From the NCBI GenBank assembly GCA_024233345.1, contig JACKPT010000010.1, positions 95,485-159,484 of the forward strand: DNA of 64,000 nucleotides. The letters run 5' to 3'. Origin of the DNA: Verrucomicrobiota bacterium. Lineage in GTDB: Bacteria; Verrucomicrobiota; Kiritimatiellia; CAIVKH01. Positions 14,575 to 23,842 of the stretch are shown in pieces. Both the position numbers and the translations under genes were made by a program. Numbering within the stretch: position 1 is the first letter of the stretch; each line of letters begins with the position of its first letter. The notes beneath the pieces are model-generated. The model did no database searches. It was not told the DNA's origin and saw only the letters and a list, made by a program, of their open reading frames with translations.

Positions 14575-15351
14575 ATGAAGCCCATCAGTGTTTTGTTGTG
14601 TATCGTCATGAGCGTGTGCGTTGCGACGGCCCCGTCCCTGCGCGCCGCGATATTCGAACAGACCGAAGTATTCAGTGGGATTCCCAATCTGGAGGAGGAT
14701 CTGGAATTCCAGCAGTGGAATCCGGACTGGGGCACCCTGAATTCCATTTTCATTCAACTCAGTCTGACCGCGAATGGTGGCGCCTACCAGGTTGATAATG
14801 ATTCGGGTACCGGCTCATCCAGTGATGTTTCCTTTGGCGCAAATGGCAACCTGTCCTCTTCCGATGTGTGGCTGTTCAATGGAGCCAATGCCACGATTTT
14901 CAACAGCGACATCATTGCGGCCACCACCGCCAACATCACCCTCACCGGCAATGATGGTGACGCGGAGGTGGGCGGCACCGGAAACTTCAGTTTGCAGGGA
15001 ACAGACTACGGGCAGGTGATCGGCGGTGAAGTCACCAGTTCCGGTTCGGACTTCGTGGGGGCCCTCTGGTACGACTTTGGCGGCCGCAGTTATCTGGGTT
15101 CCGGGACGTTCACCCTGACCGCATCGATCGATCAGTACACAACCCTCGGCTCCATCTCCGGTGTGCAGCAATTGATTACGCCCCTGGATGTCGAGGGGTT
15201 CGTGCGGGTCACCTATGACTATGACGGGCCAGGCCCCTTCGGGCCTGCACCGGTTCCCGAGCCCACCACCTTGATTCTGTTCGTCCTCGGCGCCGCCGCC
15301 AGCTATCGCCGGGTCCGGGTTGGGCCGGATCGGTTTCAGTTCCGGCCGTGA
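14575..15351 (+). CDS. PEP-CTERM exported protein (choice-of-anchor E-like)
   Basis: 258 aa. Signal peptide (about residues 1-24, ending LRAA), then a beta-rich Asn/Gly/Ser/Thr-rich domain with WGTLNSIFIQLSL, as in choice-of-anchor E proteins. It ends in a PEP-CTERM sorting signal: VPEPTT, a hydrophobic stretch and a basic SYRRVR end. Such proteins are processed by an exosortase (EpsH/XrtA type) and displayed on the surface or in exopolysaccharide. No exosortase is in the window. About 15 residues follow the basic cluster, longer than usual. Confidence 0.8.
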   Translation: MKPISVLLCIVMSVCVATAPSLRAAIFEQTEVFSGIPNLEEDLEFQQWNPDWGTLNSIFIQLSLTANGGAYQVDNDSGTGSSSDVSFGANGNLSSSDVWLFNGANATIFNSDIIAATTANITLTGNDGDAEVGGTGNFSLQGTDYGQVIGGEVTSSGSDFVGALWYDFGGRSYLGSGTFTLTASIDQYTTLGSISGVQQLITPLDVEGFVRVTYDYDGPGPFGPAPVPEPTTLILFVLGAAASYRRVRVGPDRFQFRP

Positions 15352-15524
15352 TGGCACCGCGGGCCGGTGACCTTGAGCCTGAGCCCGGGCGAACCTTGGG
15401 CTCCGGAAATTACCTTGGGTCTGTATGGATTCCAATCTTGACGCGAGACAGGAGGAGTGCGTACCGTCTCTCGTTTCCGTTTAGGGCGGATCAAAGAGTC
15501 CCTACCGGGGCAAAGCGCGTCGTT

Positions 15525-15598
15525 TGCCCGATGGTGTAATGGCAGCACACGGCCCTTTGGAGGCCAGAGTCTAGGTTCGAGTCCTAGTCGGGCAACCA
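15525..15598 (+). tRNA. tRNA-Gln (anticodon TTG)
   Basis: 74 bases including an encoded CCA (15596-15598). Acceptor stem TGCCCGA/TCGGGCA pairs fully. D arm is GTGT-AATGGCA-GCAC. Anticodon loop CTTTGGA has TTG at positions 34-36, reading CAA. T arm is CTAGG-TTCGAGT-CCTAG. The anticodon stem CGGCC/GGCCA has an unpaired C27-A43 at its base. It sits just upstream of prs in the same direction. Confidence 0.93.
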
Positions 15599-15610
15599 GA
15601 TGAAATCACA

Positions 15611-16555
15611 ATGACAACGACCTTGAAAATTTTAGCGGGCAATGCCCATCTCGATCTGGCCAGGCAAGTGGCCGACTACATTGGGCAACCCTTGGGCGAT
15701 GTCGACATCAGTCGTTTCCCGGACGGGGAAATATTTGTAAAAATCGCGGAGAACATCCGGGGGCAGGACATTTTTATTTTTCAACCGACCAGCTATCCGC
15801 CCAATGAGAACCTGATGGAACTGCTGATCATGATGGATGCCGCGAAGCGGGCATCCGCCGCGCGCATCACCCCTGTCATGTCGTTTTATGGGTATGGCCG
15901 GCAAGACCGCAAGGACCAGCCGCGGGTGCCGATTACCGCAAAACTGGTGGCCAATTTGCTGGTCGCAGCGGGAGCGGACCGGGTGATTACCATGGATATG
16001 CATGCCCAGCAGATCCAGGGCTTTTTTGACATACCGGTCGATCACCTGTTCGCGGCACCGATTATCGTCAAGCATTTGCGCGAGCGGGATTTGTGCGGGG
16101 AGAACATGGTGGTGGTTTCTCCGGATCCGGGCGGATTGAAAATGGCCTATGCCTATTCGAACATGCTTAAATCCGGACTTGCGATTGTCGGCAAACAGCG
16201 TAAAAGCCCGACCGAGGTCGAGGCCATCAACATCGTCGGCGATGTCGAGGGCAAGGATGTTTTAATCGTTGATGACTTGACGACGACCGCGGGAACCTTA
16301 TGCTCCGCAGCCAATTTGGTGAAGGCGAGGGGAGCGCGAACGATCCTCGCCGCGGTGACCCATTGCCTGTTGACCGACAAGGGCATTGAGCGATTGAAGG
16401 CGTCACCCATCAAGGAACTGATCACCACGAACACGGTGCCGCCCAAGGACTGGCTCGGGTTCCCGGTGACCATTCTGTCGGTGGCGGACCTGCTGGCGGA
16501 GGCGATTTTACGGGTACACAATAACCAATCCGTGACATCGCTGTTCAGAATTTAA
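15611..16555 (+). CDS. prs: Ribose-phosphate pyrophosphokinase (PRPP synthetase)
   Basis: 314 aa, normal length. Makes PRPP from ribose-5-phosphate and ATP for purine, pyrimidine, histidine and tryptophan synthesis. Visible motifs: RQDRKDQPR (ATP loop), DMHAQQIQGFF, VVSPDPGGLKMA (flexible loop) and the PRPP-binding stretch VLIVDDLTTTAGTL. The first gene of the run leading to rplY and pth, and 12 bases after the tRNA. Confidence 0.96.
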   Translation: MTTTLKILAGNAHLDLARQVADYIGQPLGDVDISRFPDGEIFVKIAENIRGQDIFIFQPTSYPPNENLMELLIMMDAAKRASAARITPVMSFYGYGRQDRKDQPRVPITAKLVANLLVAAGADRVITMDMHAQQIQGFFDIPVDHLFAAPIIVKHLRERDLCGENMVVVSPDPGGLKMAYAYSNMLKSGLAIVGKQRKSPTEVEAINIVGDVEGKDVLIVDDLTTTAGTLCSAANLVKARGARTILAAVTHCLLTDKGIERLKASPIKELITTNTVPPKDWLGFPVTILSVADLLAEAILRVHNNQSVTSLFRI

Positions 16556-16588
16556 GTGAGGGTTGACTGAAAAACGGAGAAGGAAGAT

Positions 16589-17242
16589 ATGGCAACGGCA
16601 GTAAAAATTTCAGCGGAACCGCGGAGCGGAAAGTCGGGGAGTGCGGAATCCAACCGGCTTCGCAAGAGCGGATATTTCCCGGGTGTGGTCTATGGTGCGG
16701 GCAAGGATGTGCAGTTGGTTCAGGTTTATGAGCATGCCTTTCACCAGGCGTTGGTGGGGCATCACTCCGAGCATGTGATGCTGGACTTGGAAATCCAGGG
16801 GCAGGAAGTCAAGAAGGTCCTGCTGCAGGAAGTACAACACAATCCGCTCAATGGCTCGATTCTTCACGCGGATTTTCACGAGGTATCGATGACGGAAACC
16901 CTGGTGGTGGAGGTTTCGGTGGAACCGGTGGGTACCCCGGTCGGGGTTTCCATGCAGGGCGGCCTGCTCGAACAGTCTTCACGCATTCTGGAGATCGAAT
17001 GTCTGCCCGGGGATCTGATGGAGTTCATCCAGGTGGATATCAGCGGTATGAATGTCGGCGATGTGCTGACTGCCGGGGACGTCCAGTTGGATGCCGCGAA
17101 ATACAAGGTGGTCACCGATCCCGAACAGGCACTGTTTGTGGTTACCGCGCCCAAGGTGGACGAGGATTCGACCGCCGAGGGAGCGGAGGCGACCGAGCCG
17201 GTGGTGCTCAAGGAAAAGAAGACCGAGTCGGAAGAGGGTTGA
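16589..17242 (+). CDS. rplY: 50S ribosomal protein L25 (long Ctc/TL5 form)
   Basis: 217 aa, the two-domain form. The N-terminal L25 domain (about 1-95) binds 5S rRNA, and the C-terminal TL5-type beta domain (about 100-190) is followed by an acidic Glu/Lys tail. Good ribosome site (GAGAAGGAAG). The order prs-rplY-pth is conserved in many bacteria, which supports the call. Confidence 0.95.
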   Translation: MATAVKISAEPRSGKSGSAESNRLRKSGYFPGVVYGAGKDVQLVQVYEHAFHQALVGHHSEHVMLDLEIQGQEVKKVLLQEVQHNPLNGSILHADFHEVSMTETLVVEVSVEPVGTPVGVSMQGGLLEQSSRILEIECLPGDLMEFIQVDISGMNVGDVLTAGDVQLDAAKYKVVTDPEQALFVVTAPKVDEDSTAEGAEATEPVVLKEKKTESEEG

Positions 17243-17253
17243 CGGTTCTGAAT

Positions 17254-17271
17254 CCCGGAACCCGTTCCGGG
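17254..17271 (+). other. Hairpin between rplY and pth
   Basis: CCCGGAACCCGTTCCGGG is a perfect palindrome giving a strong GC stem. No T-run follows, so it may be an mRNA-processing or attenuation structure rather than a terminator. Confidence 0.4.
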
Positions 17272-17298
17272 GGTTGAACCCCGGGGCAGCAGGGGGCC

Positions 17299-17856
17299 AT
17301 GAAGTGTATTGTTGGGCTCGGGAACCCCGGGCGTGAATACGAGCGGACTCCCCACAATGCGGGATTTGATGTGGTGGACCGACTGGCCAGTTCGTGGTCG
17401 GTTTCCTTCAAGCGAAGTTTCCGGTTTCCGGCGCGGTTGACCGAGCACCGGGTGGATGGAGAAAAGGTCATGCTGGTCAAACCCATGACCTTCATGAACC
17501 GAAGCGGGCAGGCGGTGGGGCCGATTGCCCGCAAGCACGGGGTGGAGGTCCAGGATATCCTGGTGGTGGTGGATGATGCGGATTTGCCGTTGGGAAAGAT
17601 CCGCATTCGCGCCCAAGGCAGCGCGGGCGGTCACAATGGCTTGAAATCGGTGATGGCCGCTTTCGGGTCCGAGGCATTCCCGCGCATTCGGATCGGGATC
17701 GGGCGTGGCGGGGGCGACCTCAAGCCCTACGTGCTCAACCGGTTGCCCCCGGAAGACCAGCAGGTGCTGGACGATGCGTTGGACCGCGCGGCGGCGGCGG
17801 CGGAACACTGGATCGGGAATCCGGTGGCGTTGACGATGAATGTTTACAACGGTTGA
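17299..17856 (+). CDS. pth: Peptidyl-tRNA hydrolase
   Basis: 185 aa. Frees tRNA from peptidyl-tRNAs dropped by ribosomes. Family motifs: GLGNPGREYERTPHNAGF (about 6-23, with the catalytic His), KPMTFMNRSGQAV, DDADLPLGKIR and GSAGGHNGLKS. Preceded by a short GGGGG site 2 bases before ATG. Confidence 0.96.
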   Translation: MKCIVGLGNPGREYERTPHNAGFDVVDRLASSWSVSFKRSFRFPARLTEHRVDGEKVMLVKPMTFMNRSGQAVGPIARKHGVEVQDILVVVDDADLPLGKIRIRAQGSAGGHNGLKSVMAAFGSEAFPRIRIGIGRGGGDLKPYVLNRLPPEDQQVLDDALDRAAAAAEHWIGNPVALTMNVYNG

Positions 17857-17893
17857 GGGTTGCCAAGCGGTATCCCAACAGTGTAGGAATGCA

Positions 17894-17910
17894 GGTTCCC
17901 CGGGAGAACC
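17894..17910 (+). other. Hairpin in the rpsF leader
   Basis: GGTTC (17894-17898) pairs with GAACC (17906-17910) around CCCGGGA, 26 bases before the rpsF start. Ribosomal protein S6/S18 complexes bind a leader hairpin in many bacteria to repress their own operon. This could be that element, but the exact S6:S18 consensus is not confirmed by eye. Confidence 0.3.
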
Positions 17911-17936
17911 GGGTTTTGATGTGGAGGAAGTAGATC

Positions 17937-18266
17937 GTGAATAAGTATGAAGGCATGTTCATCTTTCCCGAGGGTATGAGCGAAGACGAGCTCGATACCG
18001 CTCTCGACAAGGTGAAGGTAGAAATTGAACGTGCGGGAGGCACTGTGGCTGCGGCAACCAAGCTGGGCCGCCGTCCTTTTGCCCGCATGATGAACAAGCA
18101 AAGCAGCGGCATGTATTACGTGGTTACCTTTGACATGCTGGGGGAGCAACTCGCCACCCTGCGCGGTCGGTTGAAATTCAACGAGGATATTTTCCGCGCC
18201 GAATTCTACCGGGCGGAAAAGCCCGTGGTCACGGTTCCGGACGCGCCGGCGACGGCGGGAGCCTGA
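17937..18266 (+). CDS. rpsF: 30S ribosomal protein S6
   Basis: 109 aa, GTG start with GGAGG 9 bases upstream. Typical features: NKYEGMFIFPEGM start, GRRPFARMMNKQSSGMYYV in the middle, and a short Pro/Ala tail. Forms a complex with S18 on the 30S platform. First gene of rpsF-ssb-rpsR-rplI. Confidence 0.95.
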   Translation: MNKYEGMFIFPEGMSEDELDTALDKVKVEIERAGGTVAAATKLGRRPFARMMNKQSSGMYYVVTFDMLGEQLATLRGRLKFNEDIFRAEFYRAEKPVVTVPDAPATAGA

Positions 18267-18300
18267 GCCCGGCGAAGCGACCCCGAGGAGAACCACGACC

Positions 18301-18747
18301 ATGGCATCCCTGAATAAAGTCCTGTTGATCGGCAACCTGACCCGTGATCCGGAGATCCGGTATACCTCAACCGGTACTGCGGTGACGGATCTGCGCCTGG
18401 CGAGCAATCGCCGGTACAAATCGGCCACCGGAGAGGACAAGGAAGAAGTGGTCTATGTCACGGTTTCGGTCTGGGGACGCCAGGCGGAAACCTCCGGCGA
18501 GTACTTGTCCAAGGGATCGCCGGTGTTGATCGAGGGCCGGTTGCGGCTCGACGAGTGGGAGAAGGATGGCCAGAAAATGAGCAAACTCGGCGTGGTGGCC
18601 GAGCGGGTTCAATTTCTGAGTTCTCCCAGAAAAGCATCCATGAGCGATGGTCCCGGTGAGTACCGGGGAGGCGGCGACAACCCGCCGGGCCGGTCCTCCG
18701 GTCCGACCGGGGATGAGTTTAGTGGTGATGACGAGATTCCGTTTTAA
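18301..18747 (+). CDS. ssb: Single-stranded DNA-binding protein
   Basis: 148 aa. OB-fold domain (about 1-105) with the usual LNKVLLIGNLTRDPEIRYT start, then a Gly/Pro-rich linker and the conserved acidic tip DDEIPF, which binds partner repair and replication proteins. It lies between rpsF and rpsR, the standard place. Good GAGGAG ribosome site. Confidence 0.96.
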   Translation: MASLNKVLLIGNLTRDPEIRYTSTGTAVTDLRLASNRRYKSATGEDKEEVVYVTVSVWGRQAETSGEYLSKGSPVLIEGRLRLDEWEKDGQKMSKLGVVAERVQFLSSPRKASMSDGPGEYRGGGDNPPGRSSGPTGDEFSGDDEIPF

Positions 18748-18762
18748 GTGGAGAGAATGAAG

Positions 18763-19011
18763 ATGAAACCGATGCAACGAAAACCCAGCAGACGTTCGGA
18801 ACCGACCGATTTGGCCCCCGTGCTCAAGCGCGGCGCGAAGTACCTCGAAGGGGTGGACCAGATCGACTACAAGGACAGCGAACTGCTCAAGAAATTTATG
18901 ACCGAGCGCGGGAAAATTTTGCCCCAGCGCATTTCCGGTACCACGGCAAAGCAACAGCGGCAGATCAAGCGCGCCATCCGACGCGCCCGGGTGATGGGAC
19001 TGGTATCCTGA
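18763..19011 (+). CDS. rpsR: 30S ribosomal protein S18
   Basis: 82 aa, basic. The core ([19 protein letters not shown], then [20 protein letters not shown]) is clearly S18. Three in-frame starts are possible: GTG 18748, touching the ssb stop, ATG 18757 and ATG 18763. The last is preferred because GGAG lies 9 bases upstream. The N-terminus is slightly longer than the usual ~75 aa protein. Confidence 0.94.
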   Translation: MKPMQRKPSRRSEPTDLAPVLKRGAKYLEGVDQIDYKDSELLKKFMTERGKILPQRISGTTAKQQRQIKRAIRRARVMGLVS

Positions 19012-19030
19012 TCCCACGGAGATTTTCATC

Positions 19031-19483
19031 ATGGCACAACACGAAGTGATTCTTATTGAGGATGTACAGGGCCTCGGCGAACAGGGCAATCTGGTCAAGG
19101 TAACCGACGGATACGCGCGGAACTTTCTGCTTCCCAAGAAGCTTGCCGTCAAGGTTTCTGCGGGCAATCTCCGGCAGTTGGAGAAGAAGCAGGCGGACTA
19201 TGAAGCGCATCGGATGAAGCTGCGGGCGGAAGCGGAAGCCCTCAGCACCCGGATCGCGGATATCGAATTGAAGATCCCCGCCAAAGTCGGTAACGAAAAC
19301 AAGATCTTTGGCTCGGTAACCTCCCAGAACATTCACGAAGCGCTGGAGGGGGCAGGTATCTCCATTGATCGGCATCAGATTGTTCTCGAACAGCCGATCA
19401 AGGAACTGGGTACCTACAAGATTCCGATCAAGTTGACATCGGAGATTCACCCCGCCCTGACCGTATCGATCGTTTCGGAGTAA
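19031..19483 (+). CDS. rplI: 50S ribosomal protein L9
   Basis: 150 aa. The N-terminal domain (VILIEDVQGLGEQGNLVKV, GYARNFLLPKKLA) binds 23S rRNA, followed by the long connecting helix and the C-terminal domain. Normal length. ACGGAG lies before the ATG. Four bases separate it from dnaB. Confidence 0.96.
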   Translation: MAQHEVILIEDVQGLGEQGNLVKVTDGYARNFLLPKKLAVKVSAGNLRQLEKKQADYEAHRMKLRAEAEALSTRIADIELKIPAKVGNENKIFGSVTSQNIHEALEGAGISIDRHQIVLEQPIKELGTYKIPIKLTSEIHPALTVSIVSE

Positions 19484-19487
19484 TCTG

Positions 19488-20909
19488 ATGGCCTCCACGG
19501 CCGGTCAGGACAAGCCGGTTCGCCGCGGCGAACCTGTGCCCCCGCATAGCCTGGAAGCTGAACGGGCGGTTCTGGGCTCCATCCTGATCGATGCCGAGCG
19601 GGTCCTCGATCTCTCCATCGAACGCGGCCTCTCCGAGGATTCCTTTTACGCCCCGCAGAATCGTGCCTTGTATGGCCTGCTGCGCCGGATGCACGATGAG
19701 CACAAGCCCTGTGATCTCGTGGCAACCCACATCCGCGCCGGAGAGCTCAAACTGCTCGACCAGATCGGGGGCGTGGAATACCTCGAGGAACTGTTTGACA
19801 ATACCCCCACCGCCGCCCGGGCGGGACACTTTGTCGATGTTGTGCGCCAGAAGCATTTGCTTCGAACCATCCTGGACCGGGCGCGGATCGCCATGGATCT
19901 GTGCTATGACGAGGAGGATGAGGCGGACCGCATTCTCGACCGGGTCGAACAATCGTTCTATGACATTTCGGAAAATCAGATAAACACCATGGAGGACTGG
20001 GCGGAGACGGTCAGCTCCACCATGAAAGAGCTCCACCGGATTATCGACGACAAGCGGGGAATCACCGGGGTGCCGACCGGGTTTCTGGATCTCGATAACA
20101 AGACCAAGGGCTTTCAGCCGGGGGATATGATCATCATCGCGGCCCGTCCGTCGATGGGCAAAACCTCCCTGGCCATGAATATTGCGGAAAATGTGGCCAC
20201 CGGAGATGTCTCCGACAAGAAAAAGCGCAAGGTCGCGGTGTTCAGCCTGGAAATGTCGACCGGCGCCCTCGCCAAGCGGATGTTGTGCTCACGGGCGGGC
20301 GTACCCTATCACAAGTTGTTCGACAGCTATGTCGGCAAAAACCAGAATGAGAAGTTGATGTCTGCCGCCAGTGTCCTGGCCAAGGCGGATATTTTTGTCG
20401 ACGATACACCCGGCCTCGAGCCGACCGAGTTGCGAGCCAAGGCGCGCCGGCTCAAAAAGCGCCATGAGATCGACCTCATTGTGATCGACTACCTTCAGAT
20501 GATGAATTTTTCAACCTATGCCCGGGAAGGCCGGCAGCGCGAGACCGCGGCGATTTCCGGGGCCATCAAGGCCATGGCCAAGGAACTCCATGTGCCGGTG
20601 ATTGTTCTCAGCCAGTTGAGCCGAGCCCCGGAAACCCGGGACCGGCTGGCCAAACCCAAGCTCTCGGATCTGCGTGATTCGGGGTCGATTGAGCAGGATG
20701 CGGATGTGGTTTGTCTCCTCCGGCGGCCCTGCAAATATCCGGACGACGAGGAATCGGGGGACACCAAATTGGCGATCCTGGATGTGGCCAAACACCGCAA
20801 TGGCCCGACGGGCGAGGTGCGGCTGAATTTTGAAGATGAACTGACCCGATTTGAAACCCGTTATCATGGGACGGACGGTTCGCCGCCTTCCCCGCCCTCG
20901 GGACCGTGA
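19488..20909 (+). CDS. dnaB: Replicative DNA helicase DnaB
   Basis: 473 aa. Unwinds DNA at the replication fork as a hexameric ring. The N-terminal domain (about 15-120) begins with the typical PHSLEAERAVLGSILID. The RecA-like C-terminal domain has Walker A ARPSMGKTS (about 218), DLIVIDYLQMM (Walker B) and SQLSRAPETR. No intein or insertion. The stop overlaps a possible GTG start of bamA, but the better bamA start is 20 bases further on. Confidence 0.97.
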   Translation: MASTAGQDKPVRRGEPVPPHSLEAERAVLGSILIDAERVLDLSIERGLSEDSFYAPQNRALYGLLRRMHDEHKPCDLVATHIRAGELKLLDQIGGVEYLEELFDNTPTAARAGHFVDVVRQKHLLRTILDRARIAMDLCYDEEDEADRILDRVEQSFYDISENQINTMEDWAETVSSTMKELHRIIDDKRGITGVPTGFLDLDNKTKGFQPGDMIIIAARPSMGKTSLAMNIAENVATGDVSDKKKRKVAVFSLEMSTGALAKRMLCSRAGVPYHKLFDSYVGKNQNEKLMSAASVLAKADIFVDDTPGLEPTELRAKARRLKKRHEIDLIVIDYLQMMNFSTYAREGRQRETAAISGAIKAMAKELHVPVIVLSQLSRAPETRDRLAKPKLSDLRDSGSIEQDADVVCLLRRPCKYPDDEESGDTKLAILDVAKHRNGPTGEVRLNFEDELTRFETRYHGTDGSPPSPPSGP

Positions 20910-20929
20910 AACGAGGAATGGAGAGACCC

Positions 20930-23224
20930 ATGAAGCCACTGATCCGGATCATCTGCCTGTGCGGGCTTTTTCTTGCCACTGCGGCGCAAGCCATCGTGGT
21001 GACGGATATTCGCGCGGTGCGGCGGGATGGCCGCCCGGTGGACCTTGAGTTGATCGAGGCCTATACCAAGACCCGCACCGGGATGGATATCTCCCGGGAC
21101 CTGCTGTCCGCGGACATTGACAGTCTCCGTGATTCCGGGCGTTTTTCCTATGTGGCCATGGATATTCCCCAACTGGGCGATCAACTCAGCCTGGTGTACG
21201 TCGTCGAGCCCAAGTTCCGCATCCGGCGGCTCTCCATTGACGGAGCCAACCTCGACGGTAATCGGAAGATTCGGGAACTGCTGGCCCTGGAGGTTGGAGA
21301 TCTGGTCGATGATGCCACCCTCGCGGTCAAAGCCAAGGCGGTGCGGGAGTGGTACCAGAAAAAGCATTATCCGTTTGCCACCCTCACCTGGGACCTGGAA
21401 GAACAGGCCGATGGCATGACTGCCGATGTGCGGATCGAGGTGAAGGAAGGGCAGCGGGCTCGCATTCACGCCATCAATTTCAGCGGAAACCATGTGGTGG
21501 ACGACAAGGCATTGCGCAAAACCATGTTGTTGAAAAAGCGTGGCTTATTTTCCTGGCTCACCGGTTCCGGGGTGTACGACCCTGACAAAATGGGCATCGA
21601 CCGGGTCGCGTTGCGCGATGTGTACATGGACCGCGGTTTTCTCGATGTGAGCATCGGTGAGCCGGAAATCGTTCCGGTATCGTCATCCAAGGTGAATGTT
21701 GAGATCCCGGTGGTGGAGGGGGAGCAGTACTTTATCGGTGAGGTTAGTTTGAAGGGAGTCACCCTGTTTCCGCACATGGAGCTGGAAAGCCGATTGCGGC
21801 AATCCCTCTCCGAGGTCGCATCGGTTCAGATGTTGAATCGTGCATCGGGAATGCTGCGGGATTACTATGGCAGCCGCGGCTACATCAACACCCGCGTTTC
21901 CTACCGGCTGAACCCCACGGTGTCCCGGTCCGCCAGCGGTGCCGCGGTGGTGGATGTCGAGTTTACCGTCCGCGAAGGCTCCCTCGCCTATATCCGGTCG
22001 ATCGACATTGTCGGCAATGTGGTGACCCGGGATAAGGTGATCCGCCGGGAACTTGCGGTCTACCCCGGCGAGGTGGTCAATGAAGTCAAGCTCCGCACCA
22101 GTGAGCAACGGCTGCGCGGTCTCCAGTATTTTTCCTTCGTGAATTCCACCCCGGTGCCGACCGAGGATCCGGAGCAGTATGATGTGGAATTTGAGGTGAA
22201 GGAACAGAATACCGGACAGTTCCAGATCGGAGCGGGCTTTTCCAGTATCGACTCCCTGATCGGGTTTGTACAAATCCAGAAATCAAACTTTGATCTGTAT
22301 AGCTGGCCTCCGGTGGGGGGCGGTCAGAGTATCATGTTCCGGGGCACTCTGGGCACGAAGCGACAGGACGTGGAATTGAAATGGTCCGACCCGTGGTTTC
22401 TGGACCGTCGCCTCAATTTGGGCACCGCGTTGTTCCGGCGCAACAGCCAGTTTCTCAGTGATGAATACGATCAGCAGAACACCGGCGGACGGGTGAGCCT
22501 TGGCTTTCCGGTACTTCCCTTTACCCGCATGAACCTCACCTATGGGCTGGAGGAAATCCGGGTGTACAATGTGGACGACACCGCCTCCGACCTGATCAAG
22601 GCGGAGGAAGGAACCCGAATCAAGAGTTCCCTGTCACCCCAGTTGCGCTTTGATACCCGGGATCATCCCCTGATCCCGACCCGGGGGATGAAGTCGACCC
22701 TGACCGGTACGGTGGCCGGGGGGCCGCTGGGCGGGGAAACCGACATTTACGGGCTGGAGTTTGATGTCACCCATTACTGGCCCCTGTGGTTTGATCATGT
22801 CTTCCTGATCCATGGCTGGCTGTCGGGGGTGGACGCCTACGGGCGTTCGGATTCGGTGCCGATTTTTGACCGACTGTTTCTCGGGGGAGCCAGGACCTTG
22901 CGCGGATTTGACTACCGGGATGTGGGCCCGAAGGATGAGACCGGGGAGCCGGTCGGCGGTTTGTCCGGCTGGTTTGCCTCCGCTGAATACACCATCCCCC
23001 TGTCGGCGCAGTTTCGATTGGCGGGATTTTATGATATCGGGATGGTGCATCCCGAGGCGTTTTCGGTGGACTTTGGCGACTACAACTCGGATGTTGGTCT
23101 GGGTATCCGGGTGGATATCCCCGGCTTCCCGCTTCGGCTGGACTATGCCTGGCCGCAGGAAGCGGATGAATTTAATGACCGGAGTTCGGGGCGGTTCCAG
23201 TTCTCGCTGGGCTATTCCTATTGA
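20930..23224 (+). CDS. bamA: Outer membrane protein assembly factor BamA
   Basis: 764 aa. Inserts beta-barrel proteins into the outer membrane. Signal peptide ending TAAQA (residue 21), five POTRA repeats (about 22-410), then a 16-strand Omp85 barrel. The barrel has the conserved lid motif as LFLGGARTLRGFDYRDVGP (RGF motif, normally VRGF) and ends in an aromatic YSY. Start at MKPLIRI has GGAGAG 7 bases upstream; an earlier in-frame GTG at 20906 would spoil the signal peptide. Followed directly by skp and lpxD, the classical envelope order. Confidence 0.95.
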   Translation: MKPLIRIICLCGLFLATAAQAIVVTDIRAVRRDGRPVDLELIEAYTKTRTGMDISRDLLSADIDSLRDSGRFSYVAMDIPQLGDQLSLVYVVEPKFRIRRLSIDGANLDGNRKIRELLALEVGDLVDDATLAVKAKAVREWYQKKHYPFATLTWDLEEQADGMTADVRIEVKEGQRARIHAINFSGNHVVDDKALRKTMLLKKRGLFSWLTGSGVYDPDKMGIDRVALRDVYMDRGFLDVSIGEPEIVPVSSSKVNVEIPVVEGEQYFIGEVSLKGVTLFPHMELESRLRQSLSEVASVQMLNRASGMLRDYYGSRGYINTRVSYRLNPTVSRSASGAAVVDVEFTVREGSLAYIRSIDIVGNVVTRDKVIRRELAVYPGEVVNEVKLRTSEQRLRGLQYFSFVNSTPVPTEDPEQYDVEFEVKEQNTGQFQIGAGFSSIDSLIGFVQIQKSNFDLYSWPPVGGGQSIMFRGTLGTKRQDVELKWSDPWFLDRRLNLGTALFRRNSQFLSDEYDQQNTGGRVSLGFPVLPFTRMNLTYGLEEIRVYNVDDTASDLIKAEEGTRIKSSLSPQLRFDTRDHPLIPTRGMKSTLTGTVAGGPLGGETDIYGLEFDVTHYWPLWFDHVFLIHGWLSGVDAYGRSDSVPIFDRLFLGGARTLRGFDYRDVGPKDETGEPVGGLSGWFASAEYTIPLSAQFRLAGFYDIGMVHPEAFSVDFGDYNSDVGLGIRVDIPGFPLRLDYAWPQEADEFNDRSSGRFQFSLGYSY

Positions 23225-23247
23225 TGACGAAAAGAAAGGTACGGGTA

Positions 23248-23823
23248 ATGAGCAGATATTGGATGGGGGCGATGGTGGTGATGGCCGGGTTGTGGATCGG
23301 GGCGCCAGCGGTGCAGGCTCAGCAGTCGGGTGGACCGCTGGTGTATGTCAATCTGGATACTGTGTTCACCAACTTTTTCAAGACCAAGGCCGCGAATGAT
23401 CAGTTGCAGGAACAGGCCGACTCGTTCAAGGACGAGCGGAAAGAACTGATCGATCAGTACGAGAAGCTCAAAAACGACTACCGCACCCTGCGGGACCGCG
23501 CCCTCGATACCGCGCTCAGCGAGGAGTCCCGGAACGAGTTGCGGCGGCAAACCGAGGAAAAACTGGTCGAGATCAAGGACGATGAAGCCAAGATCCGGCG
23601 GTTTGACGAGTCGCGTCAGCGCAAGCTGGATGAACAAAGTCTGCGGATGCGGCGCCGCTTGATCGGGGAAATCAATGAGAAGATTGCGGCGTATGCCCGC
23701 GATCAGGGGTACTCCGGGGTGGTGGATTCTTCCGGGATGTCCATGAATGGGGTGCCGATCCTGGTTTACGTGGATCCCAATCTGGACATCACCGCAAGGG
23801 TGATCGACGTTTTGAATCAATGA
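23248..23823 (+). CDS. skp: Periplasmic chaperone Skp/OmpH family
   Basis: 191 aa. Signal peptide ending PAVQA, then an OmpH domain: VYVNLDTVFTNF at the front, a long charged coiled coil (about residues 45-145) that forms the chaperone tentacles, and a C-terminal strand region. It carries unfolded outer membrane proteins to BamA. Start at 23248 has AAAGG 8 bases upstream; an alternative ATG at 23224 overlaps the bamA stop (TGATG) and adds eight residues. Position between bamA and lpxD backs the call. Confidence 0.9.
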   Translation: MSRYWMGAMVVMAGLWIGAPAVQAQQSGGPLVYVNLDTVFTNFFKTKAANDQLQEQADSFKDERKELIDQYEKLKNDYRTLRDRALDTALSEESRNELRRQTEEKLVEIKDDEAKIRRFDESRQRKLDEQSLRMRRRLIGEINEKIAAYARDQGYSGVVDSSGMSMNGVPILVYVDPNLDITARVIDVLNQ

Positions 23824-23842
23824 TCGAAGCACGGAGGCTTGC

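Noticed and set aside
17254..17271. Intrinsic terminator after rplY
   Set aside because: The hairpin is strong but no T-tract follows, and pth begins 28 bases later in the same direction.
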